17,291 nt of DNA from Lachnospiraceae bacterium UBA1258 (GTDB lineage: Bacteria; Bacillota; Clostridia; Lachnospirales; Lachnospiraceae). Where the stretch lies: positions 15,261-32,551 of the forward strand of contig DBVS01000088.1 of assembly GCA_002308235.1 (NCBI GenBank), read 5' to 3'. Shown piece by piece: positions 6,988 to 15,281 of the stretch; within the stretch, counting starts at the first letter, position 1; every line of letters begins with the position of its first letter. The notes under the pieces are model-generated. The model saw nothing but the letters and a program-made list of their open reading frames with translations, had not been told where the DNA came from and did not search any database. The position numbers were made by a program, and so were the translations under genes.

Positions 6988-8064
6988 TTAATTGACCCCC
7001 ACGTTCATGATTATTTCCTGCGCGATCCGGTTAAGGGGAACTACCGAGTCGGAAAGACCGGCTTTTGCAACCGCCTTAGGCATTCCGTATACGGTGCAGG
7101 ATTCTTCGTTTTGTGAAATTACAAAGGTTTTCTTTGACTTTTTGAGATTCGCGATACCGGCGGTACCGTCGGCACCCATACCTGTCAAAACAACACAAAC
7201 AATTCTCTCTGCCATACCGTTTGCAAGGGATTCATACATGTAATTTGCCGAGGGCTTAACGCCTTCTCTGTTGGGCTCATCACTGTAACGAATCTTGTAC
7301 TGTCCGCCGACGGAATCGACGTTAAGATGCTTGCCGCCTTTGGCGATGTATACGTGACCGTCCTTTAAGATATCTCCTTCTTTGGCTTCAGTTACCGTAC
7401 ATTCGCTTAAGTCGTTAAGTCTCTCCGCCAGCGACTGCGTGAATCCCGCAGGCATATGCTGAACGATGACTACCGGGCACTTGAGGCTTGCGGGAATCTT
7501 GGGAATCACTTCCTGCAAAGCTTTGGGTCCGCCTGTGGAGCTTGCAAGTGCGACAATCTGCTTTTCTTTGATGGATTTGGAGAATTTGTGGGCAAGTTCG
7601 ATAAGTTCCTTCGTTGCCTTTTCCGACTTGGCCTTGTCGGCGGGACTCTCCTCAAAAGCAGATGCCTTGCTTTCACAGACCGTTGCGAGAATGTTAAGAA
7701 GCTTGGTGTTGAATACACCGTTCTTACAGTCAAGCGGGTTATCGGGCTTGTGAACGAAATCGATCGCTCCGAGACTCAATGCATCGAGAGTTGTTTTTGC
7801 GCCTTCCCTTGTGTCTGTACTTGCCATTACGACGCGGGCCTTGATCCTGCGCTTCCTGAGTTCCTCAAGAAGTTCGAGCCCGTTCATCTTCGGCATGTTA
7901 ACATCAAGTATAACAGCGTCGTATTCTTTTCGAATTAACAGGTCCAGTGCTTCGACCCCGTTTGTAGCGCGGTCAACAACACTAAATCTCTCGTCAGAGT
8001 TAATTATATCACATATAACTCTTCTCATGAGTGCAGAGTCATCAACGATTAAAATTTTTTTCAT
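6988..8064 (-). CDS. cheB: Chemotaxis response regulator protein-glutamate methylesterase CheB
   Basis: CheB removes methyl groups from chemoreceptors and is activated by CheA phosphotransfer. The 358-residue product has an N-terminal receiver domain (MKKILIVDDSALMRRVI; acidic pocket at Asp8-Asp9, phosphoacceptor Asp54 in VILDVNMPKMNG, Lys106) and a linker from about residue 120 to 168. The C-terminal esterase domain has catalytic Ser176 in ALASSTGGPKAL, His203 in VQHMPAGFT and Asp299 in GMGADG. All catalytic residues are present and the length is usual. The ATG at 8064 follows an AAGGA ribosome binding site with an eight-base spacer. It lies 89 bases after the PilZ gene; in B. subtilis cheB directly follows flhG. 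No cheR methyltransferase gene is in the window. Confidence 0.97.
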   Translation of the reverse strand: MKKILIVDDSALMRRVICDIINSDERFSVVDRATNGVEALDLLIRKEYDAVILDVNMPKMNGLELLEELRKRRIKARVVMASTDTREGAKTTLDALSLGAIDFVHKPDNPLDCKNGVFNTKLLNILATVCESKASAFEESPADKAKSEKATKELIELAHKFSKSIKEKQIVALASSTGGPKALQEVIPKIPASLKCPVVIVQHMPAGFTQSLAERLNDLSECTVTEAKEGDILKDGHVYIAKGGKHLNVDSVGGQYKIRYSDEPNREGVKPSANYMYESLANGMAERIVCVVLTGMGADGTAGIANLKKSKKTFVISQNEESCTVYGMPKAVAKAGLSDSVVPLNRIAQEIIMNVGVN

Positions 8065-8153
8065 TCTTTTTTCCTTATTTTCTCCAATTTGGTTAACAAT
8101 TCGTTAATGTTGTCTGAAAATTCACCCTTATGCCCAAACGCCGACCCGATTTC
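8061..8153 (-). other. Open 30-codon extension between the PilZ gene and cheB
   Basis: Directly after the TAA stop of the PilZ gene the same frame stays open for 30 codons and ends in a TGA that overlaps the cheB start as ATGA. The encoded stretch ends in NINELLTKLEKIRKKE, which would form an amphipathic or coiled-coil helix. No ATG or GTG start exists in this frame after the TAA, so it is not an ordinary independent gene. It may be chance, a decayed C-terminal extension, or a read-through tail. The codons used (TTG, TTA, ATA, AGG) look unlike the neighbours. The segment also holds a TTAAC-N5-GTTAA inverted repeat at 8093-8107. Confidence 0.25.
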
Positions 8154-8867
8154 TTAAACTCTCTTATTTCTGCGAAGTCTCCGTTCTTCTTCAAAAATGT
8201 ATTTGATAATATCTTCTCTGGTGTCTCTGTCAAGGTTTGCAAACTGTATCCTGTGCTCGTACTCACCGGGGCGGTTGGGTACATCCCTGACGGTAAGGAC
8301 CTTGCTGATGACTTCGTATTCTCTGGTCACTCCGTCGGTGGTAAGATTAAAGGTCGTATATACGTAAGAACCCTCTTCAAAGCGGATATCCGTAACAAAT
8401 CTCATTCCGCCGCCGCTTAAGTCACTGGCAATGCCCCTTCTTAAAGGAAGTCCCGGCACTATAAAGTTCTTTCCTTCGTCGGCTGCCGCTATCTCCTCCT
8501 GCTTTAAGTCCCTGGCACGTAATTCGATCATGCAGTTAAATCTGTAATATTCTCTTCTTTGATGCTTGCGAAGGTTACTGGTCAGTTCAAAGGCAATGAC
8601 ATATACGTTATTGCTCTTGTATCTGTCGTAGATCCTTGCATAGCATTGATAAAGAAGGGCGTCCTTGTAAAAGCAAAGGTCGTATTCTCCGTCTATGGGA
8701 AGAAGAATCAGCTTCGACTTCTCCATAGGCATGACAATCTCGATCTTGTCGTCGGAAAGAACGTCATAAACCCTTGTAGAATATTTTTTTACTTTTTCAT
8801 CGGAAAAAAGATGGTCCACGGACTGTAAATCAACTTTGTCTCCCGGCGAAACGATTTTCGAAAGCAT
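8154..8867 (-). CDS. PilZ-domain cyclic-di-GMP effector, YcgR-like flagellar brake
   Basis: The 237-residue product has a YcgR-type N-terminal domain (about residues 1-95, beta-rich, with GDKVDLQ and FYKDALLYQCYARIYDRY) and a C-terminal PilZ domain. The cyclic-di-GMP binding residues are present: the RxxxR motif as Arg105 and Arg109 in QRREYYRFN, and the DxSxxG motif as Asp149, Ser151 and Gly154 in SDLSGGGMRF. It therefore probably binds the nucleotide. Proteins of this architecture (YcgR in E. coli, YpfA/MotI in B. subtilis) slow or stop the flagellar motor when cyclic-di-GMP is high. The tail is Arg-rich (EEERRLRRNKRV). The start has a GGAGG ribosome binding site with a nine-base spacer and lies 17 bases after the flhG stop. 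Motor braking is inferred from family and context; no particular motor partner can be read from the sequence. Confidence 0.92.
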   Translation of the reverse strand: MLSKIVSPGDKVDLQSVDHLFSDEKVKKYSTRVYDVLSDDKIEIVMPMEKSKLILLPIDGEYDLCFYKDALLYQCYARIYDRYKSNNVYVIAFELTSNLRKHQRREYYRFNCMIELRARDLKQEEIAAADEGKNFIVPGLPLRRGIASDLSGGGMRFVTDIRFEEGSYVYTTFNLTTDGVTREYEVISKVLTVRDVPNRPGEYEHRIQFANLDRDTREDIIKYIFEEERRLRRNKRV

Positions 8868-8884
8868 TTACCCATTCCTCCAAA

Positions 8885-9784
8885 TCAGTTATTGTTGGCC
8901 TCTTTGGCCTTTTTCCCCACAACGATGTGCGAAAAGAAAGCAGCCATGCCCCTTTTCTTCACTTTCAAACAGCTTTCGTTGTTCATAAGCGCATGTGCGA
9001 TTGCTTCGTAAGCCTGGGAGGATTTTGCGTTCGGACTCTGTATGGAAACGGGAGTCTGCTGCATTACCGCCTTTGTCAGCATGCTGTCCTCAGGAACAGC
9101 GCCGAGATAACTTACGGGAAGCTTTAAGTATCTTGCCACCACTGCGTTAAGTTTATTATACAACGCCTGGCCGTCGGATGCATTCTCAACTTTATTTGCG
9201 ATGACTTTAAGCTGCGAATTGTCGACGGAAAAGCGCTGATGTCTTGCAAGAGCTTTGATAAGGGAATAAGAATCCGTTATGGATGTGGGTTCGGGAGTGG
9301 TCACAATAAGGATCTCTCCGCTGGCAACCAGGAATTCCAGTACCGCATCCGAAATACCCGCTCCGGTATCGACTATAATGATATCCGTAATGGCATCAAG
9401 CTCCGCAAGGTTCTGTATGATATATGTCAGATGTTCACGATTGAGATTCGACATGCTGGCGATTCCCGAGCCGCCCGAAATAAAACCTACGTCCATGGGA
9501 CCCCAGGTTATTATGTCTTTGATGCTCACGCCCTGATAGATAAGATCCGCAAGATTGTGCTTCGGGACCGCACCGAACATAACCTCGATGTTTGCCAGAC
9601 CGAAGTCCGCATCAAGAATGATCACGCGCTGTCCCATCTTGCGAAATTGAATGGCAAGATTGATCGATGTATTTGATTTTCCCACTCCGCCTTTGCCGCT
9701 GGTAACGGTGATAACTCTGGCGACGGGTCTGGGAGCCACATTGCTGGCTTTAATAATGTTTCTTAACTGTTCAGCCTGATCCAT
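8885..9784 (-). CDS. flhG: Flagellum number regulator FlhG (MinD-like ATPase, YlxH)
   Basis: FlhG is a MinD/ParA-family ATPase that, with FlhF, sets flagellar number and position. The 299-residue product carries the deviant Walker A motif SGKGGVGKSNTS (about residues 29-40), the DADFGLAN switch region (58-65) and IIIVDTGAGISD (Walker B region). The N-terminus MDQAEQLR contains the DQAxxLR-type motif known in B. subtilis FlhG to stimulate FlhF GTPase activity. The C-terminus is basic and hydrophobic (LKVKKRGMAAFFSHIVVGKKAKE), compatible with a membrane-targeting amphipathic helix as in MinD. Its ATG overlaps the flhF stop by one base (TAATG), indicating coupled translation with its partner. 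Confidence 0.95.
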   Translation of the reverse strand: MDQAEQLRNIIKASNVAPRPVARVITVTSGKGGVGKSNTSINLAIQFRKMGQRVIILDADFGLANIEVMFGAVPKHNLADLIYQGVSIKDIITWGPMDVGFISGGSGIASMSNLNREHLTYIIQNLAELDAITDIIIVDTGAGISDAVLEFLVASGEILIVTTPEPTSITDSYSLIKALARHQRFSVDNSQLKVIANKVENASDGQALYNKLNAVVARYLKLPVSYLGAVPEDSMLTKAVMQQTPVSIQSPNAKSSQAYEAIAHALMNNESCLKVKKRGMAAFFSHIVVGKKAKEANNN

Positions 9785-11007
9785 TACCGCTTACCCCCCA
9801 ATAGATTCTTTACCGTGCCCTGGGCGTTAAAGTCTTCTATGTCATCGGGCACATTCTGGCCGCAGGTGACATAGGAAAGATCCGCTCCCGTATAAAGCTT
9901 AAGATTCAACAGATTCCCCAATGCCGTAGTCTCGTCAAGCTTAGTAAAGATGAGTTTGTACTCCGTGATCTCGGAATAAGCATCGGCTATTCCCATAAGA
10001 TCGCGGTATTTTGTGGTTGCACTGACAACAAGGAACACTTCTTTCTCGACCGTACCGTCGATGGAATGAATGAAGCTTCCCATTATGTTCTTTTGTTCTT
10101 TGTTCTGATGAGAGTGACCGGCGGTATCAACGAACACGTAATCAAAGGACATAAAGTCCTTAAGCGCCGATTCCATCTCTTCAATGGTATAAATGATCCT
10201 GAAGGGTACTTCCAGGATGTTTGCATAGGTGCGAAGCTGCTCTGCCGCCGCAATCCTGTAGGTGTCCGCAGTCAGAAGGGCAACCTTTTTACGCTTCTCG
10301 ACGCTGAACTTCGAAGCGATCTTCGCGATGGTGGTGGTCTTACCGACACCCGTGGGACCCACAAAGAAAACCACCTTCGGCCCGTGTTCCGCAGGGGTGA
10401 TCACCGCTGCCTTGCCGAATTTGAGGATCATCTTCTGGTAAATACCCGCAAGGGCCACATCGATGGGGGTGCCCGGTTTAACGGTCTTCGCGGTCTCATC
10501 GACTATCTGGGACGCATATTCTTCGTTGACCTCGTTATCGGTCATGGTCTTTTTAAGAAGCTTAAAGAAAGTGCCGAGTTCATCGTCCCGCTCTTCTTTT
10601 TCCTCGACGGGAGCTTCCTCCGACTTAAAATTCTTTTGGATCAGGGACTGGATGTTTTCAAGCTTTTCTTCGATAACCTGCTCCTTGCTTTCGGGTTTCT
10701 CCGGTGCCAGCCTTTCCTGCTCGGAAAAAGCCTTCTCTCTTTCTGCTTTTTCAACTATGGGCGCAATCTTTCCGAGAGCTTCAGTGATGCTCTTTGCAGG
10801 ATAAGCGGGAGGCGGAGTCTGCTCTCTTCTTTCGGATTCTTCCTCAAGAGCGACGGTTATCTCCGTAAGATTGGGCTTAAAGAAAGAAAACAGGCCCTTT
10901 CTCTTTACACTTCTTACGTTCATGACGACAACATTCGAGCCAAGTTCTTTCTTGGCGGCCTCGACTGCCTCATTTTCGGTTTTAGCCTGAAATTTTTTGA
11001 TAATCAT
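9784..11007 (-). CDS. flhF: Flagellar biosynthesis SRP-type GTPase FlhF
   Basis: FlhF is the third SRP GTPase, beside Ffh and FtsY, and marks the site of flagellar assembly. The 407-residue product has the basic N-terminal B domain (MIIKKFQAKTENEAVEAAKKELG), a charged linker of about residues 50-145 rich in Glu and Lys, then the N and G domains. The P-loop is GPTGVGKTTT at about 217-226, followed by LLTADTYRIAAAEQLRTYA, the G3 motif DTAG at 293-296, and TKLD at 354-357 for guanine recognition. G3 continues with His (DTAGHSH) where SRP GTPases usually have Arg. The start abuts the flhA stop (TAAATG), and the stop overlaps flhG by one base. GTP-dependent dimerisation and activation by FlhG are expected from the family. 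Confidence 0.97.
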   Translation of the reverse strand: MIIKKFQAKTENEAVEAAKKELGSNVVVMNVRSVKRKGLFSFFKPNLTEITVALEEESERREQTPPPAYPAKSITEALGKIAPIVEKAEREKAFSEQERLAPEKPESKEQVIEEKLENIQSLIQKNFKSEEAPVEEKEERDDELGTFFKLLKKTMTDNEVNEEYASQIVDETAKTVKPGTPIDVALAGIYQKMILKFGKAAVITPAEHGPKVVFFVGPTGVGKTTTIAKIASKFSVEKRKKVALLTADTYRIAAAEQLRTYANILEVPFRIIYTIEEMESALKDFMSFDYVFVDTAGHSHQNKEQKNIMGSFIHSIDGTVEKEVFLVVSATTKYRDLMGIADAYSEITEYKLIFTKLDETTALGNLLNLKLYTGADLSYVTCGQNVPDDIEDFNAQGTVKNLLGGKR

Positions 11008-13050
11008 TTATGCTGTCACCATCCCTACAGACTGCAATTCTACATTCGATTCTATTTCGTTGTACGAAACAACGACCAGGTCCTTAAAGTACTCTTCGGT
11101 AAGGCGTTTGAAATATATACGCACGATGGGGGAAGTTATTATGATCTGGCTTTTGCCGAGATTCTCAAGTTTCTTAAGTTCCTTGCCGGTGGCATTTATT
11201 ATGGCCTTGGTACGATCGGGATCCAGGGTAAGATAAGCTCCCTGCTCCGTCTGTTTAACGCTTGCCATGATCTCCTGCTCAATCTTCGGATCCAGGGTAA
11301 CCACACTGGTGGTTTCGTTCTGAGGGAAAAATTTGCTGGAAACCGAGCGCTTTAAGGCCTGACGCACATATTCGGTCAGGATATCCGTGTCTCTGGTGGT
11401 GGGTGCATAATCCGCAAGGGTTTCAAAGATCGTAAGAAGGTCTCTGATGGAAATACCTTCTTTAAGCAGATTCTGCAGGATCTTCTGAATCTCGCCCAGC
11501 GAAAGGAGCTTCGGGAAAAGCTCGTCCACCACGGAAGGATTGCTCTCCTTTAAGTTGTTGACAAGAGACTGAACGTCCTGTCTTGTAAGGAGTTCCGCGA
11601 TATGCTGTCTGATTATCTCGGTTAAGTGGGTCGCTATGATACTCGGGGGATCCACAACGGTGTATCCGAGGCTCTCCGCCCTTTCTCTCTGACCCTCCGT
11701 GATCCAGACGGCGGGCAGATGGAAGGAAGGCTCGAAGGTGGGAATACCCGTAATCTCCTCTTCCACGTATCCCGGATTCATGGCCATATAGTGATCGAAA
11801 AGGATTTCTCCTTCACTCACCTGTATACCTTTTATTTTAATGATATATTGGTTCGGATTCAACTGAATATTGTCGCGCAAACGGATAATCGGAACCACGG
11901 TACCCAGTTCCAATGCTATCTGTCTTCTGATCATGACAACACGGTCCAAAAGGTCACCGCCCTGGCTCACATTTGCAAGGGGTATGATACCGTAACCAAA
12001 CTCAAGTTCAATGGGGTCAACCGACAACAGCGAATTGACGTTTTCCGGCTGTCGGATCTCCTGGGCTTCCTGCTCTTCCGTCTCTGTTTCAGCTTCGATC
12101 GTACCTGTTTCGATGGTAGTCTGCATGATACGGCCCGCAACGATGAACATTGCACCAAGTACCACGAAAAGCACAAGATTAAGGGGGGTAACGATACCGA
12201 GACCCGCGATCACGGCACCCACAATATAGAGAGCCTTAGGAATACCGAAAAGCTGCTTTACAAGAACATTTCCGAAATCCGCGCTTCCGGATTCCTTGGT
12301 AACCAGGATACCTGTCGAAAGCGATATAAGAAGGGAAGGGATCTGGCTGACCAATCCGTCACCGATGGTAAGCATGGTGTACTGGGAAAGGGCTGAAGAC
12401 ATTTCCTCGCCACGCATCACAACGCCCATTACAATACCACCCACCACGTTGATGACGGTAATGATAAGACCGGCGATGGCATCTCCTTTAACGTACTTCA
12501 CGGCACCGTCCATGGAACCGAAGAAAGCAGCTTCTTTCTGGATCTTTTCACGCCTTAATTTGGCTTCCGAATCGTTGATGGCGCCGGTATTCAAGTCGGC
12601 ATCGATGGCCATCTGTTTACCGGGCATTGCATCCAAGGTGAAACGCGCGGTTACTTCCGCAACTCGTTCGGAACCTTTGTTTATTACTATGAACTGAATC
12701 AATACAAGAATGATGAAAACGATAACGCCCACCACCAGGTTGCCGCCGCCTACGAAAGAACCGAAGGTCTCGACAACATTACCGGGAGAACCGGTGGTAA
12801 GGATTAGTCTGGTGGACGATACGTTTAAGGCAATTCTGAATACTGTCGTAAAAAGAAGGATAGTCGGGAAATTGGACATTTCCAGAACTTCTTTCGAAAA
12901 CATGCAGACAAACATTATAAGAAATGCAACAGAGATGTTAAAACCGAGTAATACATCAAGAAGGACTGAGGGGATCGGCACAATAAGCATTATAAATGCG
13001 GCAAGGATATAAATAGCCACACCGAAATCCGCTACTTTTAACTTGCCCAT
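11008..13050 (-). CDS. flhA: Flagellar type III export gate protein FlhA
   Basis: FlhA forms the nonameric ring of the flagellar export gate. Its membrane part uses the proton motive force and its cytoplasmic part docks chaperone-substrate complexes. The 680-residue product has about eight membrane segments in the first 310 residues and a large cytoplasmic domain after residue 330. The FHIPEP family signature is intact near residues 129-151: RVAEVTARFTLDAMPGKQMA then IDADLN. The cytoplasmic loop EAKLRREKIQKEAAFFGSMD is also conserved. An Ala/Glu-rich linker (TIEAETETEEQEAQE) precedes the soluble domain. The start has an AAAGGAGG ribosome binding site with a seven-base spacer, in the 24-base gap after flhB. 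Length is typical. Confidence 0.98.
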   Translation of the reverse strand: MGKLKVADFGVAIYILAAFIMLIVPIPSVLLDVLLGFNISVAFLIMFVCMFSKEVLEMSNFPTILLFTTVFRIALNVSSTRLILTTGSPGNVVETFGSFVGGGNLVVGVIVFIILVLIQFIVINKGSERVAEVTARFTLDAMPGKQMAIDADLNTGAINDSEAKLRREKIQKEAAFFGSMDGAVKYVKGDAIAGLIITVINVVGGIVMGVVMRGEEMSSALSQYTMLTIGDGLVSQIPSLLISLSTGILVTKESGSADFGNVLVKQLFGIPKALYIVGAVIAGLGIVTPLNLVLFVVLGAMFIVAGRIMQTTIETGTIEAETETEEQEAQEIRQPENVNSLLSVDPIELEFGYGIIPLANVSQGGDLLDRVVMIRRQIALELGTVVPIIRLRDNIQLNPNQYIIKIKGIQVSEGEILFDHYMAMNPGYVEEEITGIPTFEPSFHLPAVWITEGQRERAESLGYTVVDPPSIIATHLTEIIRQHIAELLTRQDVQSLVNNLKESNPSVVDELFPKLLSLGEIQKILQNLLKEGISIRDLLTIFETLADYAPTTRDTDILTEYVRQALKRSVSSKFFPQNETTSVVTLDPKIEQEIMASVKQTEQGAYLTLDPDRTKAIINATGKELKKLENLGKSQIIITSPIVRIYFKRLTEEYFKDLVVVSYNEIESNVELQSVGMVTA

Positions 13051-13074
13051 GGCCTCTCCTCCTTTCTCAAAAAA

Positions 13075-14184
13075 TTACGCCCTTCCTTTGAGGTGATATA
13101 CAAAAGCAAGGACTTCAGCCACTGCCTGATAAAGTTCGGGAGGAACAACCTCGCCGATCTCGACATTGGCGTAAAGCATACGTGCAAGAGGCTTGTTTTC
13201 GACAATCTCTATGTCGTTCTCTCTGGCAACTTCTTTTATCCTGGCTGCCAGATAATCTTCACCCTTAGCTATGACGATGGGTGCATCGTATTTTTCCGCG
13301 TCATACATAAGGGCCACCGCGTAATGGGTGGGGTTGGTGATGACGACGTCGGCTTTGGGAAGGTTCTGCATCATTCGACGCTGTGAGACTTCTCGCATCT
13401 TCTGCCTGATCCGGCCCTTTACCTGGGGATCGCCTTCCTGCTGCTTATATTCGTCTTTGACTTCCTGCTTGGTCATCTTTAGGTCATCATTGTGTTTCCA
13501 CTTCTGATAGCCGAAATCCGCGAAAGCTATGATAAGATATGCCACCGCGACTCTGATGCCTAAGTTGATCACAAGATTTCCGGTTGCCGCAACTCCCGCG
13601 TTTAATGACATGTCATAAAGCAGGAACAGGCCGTCGCCGTTTTTCTTTATATAGGAATAAGCAACGATCAAAACTATGCCGATCTTCAGGATGGACTTTA
13701 TAAGCTCCACCACCGCTTCCTTTGAAAAGATCTTCTTAAAGCCCTTCAAAGGATTCAATTTGCTGAATTTGGGCATTAAGGGCTTCGACGTGGGATGCCA
13801 CCCCACCTGTGCCACGTCGCATACGAAAGAAACAAGATACGCAACGATGAGCACCGGAGCCATCAGAAAGATTATCTGTATAAGTACCTGGGCGTAAAGG
13901 TTCACCAGGTCGTTTATGTTCACATGTCCGTCGTAGTTCTTTATGTATTCGGGTATATCGTCGTATACCAGATTGAAAACTCCCACCAGGTTCTTGCCGA
14001 GTGTCCCGATCCAGAATTTAAGGATAAGGAAAAGCGCCAGCAAGCTGAAAGCATTTTCTATCTCTTTGCTTTTGGCAACCTGACCTTCGTCACGGGCGTC
14101 TTTTTTCTTTTTCTCGGTGGCGGGCTCGGTTTTTTCGCCGCCCTGCCCCTCGGCAAAAAATTGGAGATTATACTCTAAAATCAC
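13075..14184 (-). CDS. flhB: Flagellar export switch protein FlhB
   Basis: FlhB is a membrane component of the export gate that switches substrate specificity from rod/hook to filament proteins. The 369-residue product has the typical N-terminus (LQFFAEGQGGEKTEPAT then KKKKDARDEGQVAKS), four membrane segments between residues 44 and 225, and a cytoplasmic domain with the self-cleavage motif NPTH at 284-287 in VVITNPTHYAVALMY. The start is a GTG that overlaps the fliR stop in a GTGA arrangement, giving translational coupling. No internal ATG is a better start, since the family N-terminus begins right here. No extra FlhB-like fusion to FliR is seen. Confidence 0.97.
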   Translation of the reverse strand: MILEYNLQFFAEGQGGEKTEPATEKKKKDARDEGQVAKSKEIENAFSLLALFLILKFWIGTLGKNLVGVFNLVYDDIPEYIKNYDGHVNINDLVNLYAQVLIQIIFLMAPVLIVAYLVSFVCDVAQVGWHPTSKPLMPKFSKLNPLKGFKKIFSKEAVVELIKSILKIGIVLIVAYSYIKKNGDGLFLLYDMSLNAGVAATGNLVINLGIRVAVAYLIIAFADFGYQKWKHNDDLKMTKQEVKDEYKQQEGDPQVKGRIRQKMREVSQRRMMQNLPKADVVITNPTHYAVALMYDAEKYDAPIVIAKGEDYLAARIKEVARENDIEIVENKPLARMLYANVEIGEVVPPELYQAVAEVLAFVYHLKGRA

Positions 14185-14960
14185 GTCATCGCCTCAATAA
14201 AAACGGTAACCACTTTACGCATGTGTGACAAAAGCATGGATGATGCGGAAGGAAGCATCGCAACCGTCAAAAACAAAACCGCAAGACCCGTTAAAATCTT
14301 AAGCTGAATACCTACCGCAAACATGTTTAACTGCGGGGAAACCTTGGTAAGTATGCCAAGCACCGCATCAAGAAGCATGATGGCCGCAAATACCGGAAGG
14401 GATATACGGAACCCTATGCTTATGTATTCTGTCAGGAAAAGCAGCATTCCCGAGAAGAGCTTCTCTCCCGAAAAAATCGCGCCGCTTACGGGAACAAGCG
14501 CAAAGCTTGAAAACAGCGCACCTGCCACGAACTGATACAAGCCGCTCAATATGAGCATCAGCATGATGATGTACTGGTAATACATGCCCGTGATCGTCAT
14601 GCTGTCCCGCGTCATGTTATCAAAAAGCGTGACCATCGAAAGTCCGGTCTCCATATCCACCAATTGTCCCGCGAATCCAAGAACCGCAGTACATATCGAT
14701 GCGGAAAAACCTATGATAAGCCCCACAAGGGCTTCTTTAATCACTAAGATTGCAAACTCAAGTACCGTGGCATAAGCTACGGGAACAGGTTCAAGTCCGT
14801 AATAAACCGTGACTCCCAAAAGAACGCCGACACCGATCTTTACACGGTTCGGAGTATTGGCCATCCCGAAGAAAGGGGCAGCGTAAACAAAGCAGGTAAC
14901 CCTTACGAGAATAAGCAAAAAATATTCCAATTCTGCCATCGAGAAGGATAAATCAACCAT
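14181..14960 (-). CDS. fliR: Flagellar export gate protein FliR
   Basis: FliR assembles with FliP and FliQ into the helical core of the export gate. The 259-residue product is strongly hydrophobic with about six membrane-type segments, starting at FLLILVRVTCFVYAAPFFG and ending before the C-terminal LSHMRKVVTVFIEAMT. The block GFAGQLVDMETGLSMV near residue 95-110 and LPVFAAIMLLDAVLGILTKV are conserved in FliR. An internal Met at residue 8 could be an alternative start, but no ribosome binding site precedes it; the upstream site for the first ATG is also weak. The gene lies 14 bases after fliQ, and its stop overlaps the flhB GTG start. Confidence 0.95.
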   Translation of the reverse strand: MVDLSFSMAELEYFLLILVRVTCFVYAAPFFGMANTPNRVKIGVGVLLGVTVYYGLEPVPVAYATVLEFAILVIKEALVGLIIGFSASICTAVLGFAGQLVDMETGLSMVTLFDNMTRDSMTITGMYYQYIIMLMLILSGLYQFVAGALFSSFALVPVSGAIFSGEKLFSGMLLFLTEYISIGFRISLPVFAAIMLLDAVLGILTKVSPQLNMFAVGIQLKILTGLAVLFLTVAMLPSASSMLLSHMRKVVTVFIEAMT

Positions 14961-14974
14961 CGTTCACACTTAAC

Positions 14975-15244
14975 CTATCTTATGTACTGTCCGAAATTCG
15001 ACCACAGTTCAGTCATATAATCCCTGAGTGTACTTAACATCCAGTATCCCAAAAGCATGAGCCCCAGGAATACCGCAATGATCTTGGGAACAAAGGTAAG
15101 AGTCTGTTCCTGTATGGAAGTAACGGTCTGGAAAATACTGATTATCAGACCGATAATAAGCGAAATCAAAAGAATGGGTGCAGAAAGCTTAATGATTATG
15201 TACAGTGCTCTGCTGGCAATCGTAACAACGTCATCAACAGTCAT
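14975..15244 (-). CDS. fliQ: Flagellar export gate protein FliQ
   Basis: FliQ is the small two-helix gate subunit. The 89-residue product has the family's length and motifs: TIASRALYIIIKLSAPILLISLIIG as first hydrophobic segment (seen at about residues 8-32), then IISIFQTVTSIQEQTLTFVPK, the best conserved block, and a second hydrophobic segment (IIAVFLGLMLLGYWML). The ATG follows an AAGGGAG ribosome binding site. It lies 37 bases after the fliP stop and 14 bases before fliR, in the standard fliP-fliQ-fliR order. Confidence 0.96.
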   Translation of the reverse strand: MTVDDVVTIASRALYIIIKLSAPILLISLIIGLIISIFQTVTSIQEQTLTFVPKIIAVFLGLMLLGYWMLSTLRDYMTELWSNFGQYIR

Positions 15245-15281
15245 GGCTTCTCCCTTCTTTTAATAATAGTTTTTCCCTCTG

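Noticed and set aside
8093..8107. TTAAC-N5-GTTAA inverted repeat in the PilZ-cheB gap as an operator
   Set aside because: The arms are only five AT-rich bases, easily found by chance, and no promoter is evident nearby.
8093..8284. Minus-strand 63-codon open frame overlapping the end of the PilZ gene
   Set aside because: It lies mostly out of frame within the PilZ coding sequence, lacks a convincing ribosome binding site and has no recognisable features.
10066..11355. Long plus-strand open frame of 429 codons opposite flhF and the end of flhA
   Set aside because: It is fully antisense to two strongly conserved genes with clear motifs, shows no recognisable domain, and long antisense frames commonly arise from codon bias.
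11626..12396. Plus-strand open frame of 256 codons opposite flhA
   Set aside because: It has no family resemblance and is the antisense shadow of the well conserved FlhA coding sequence.
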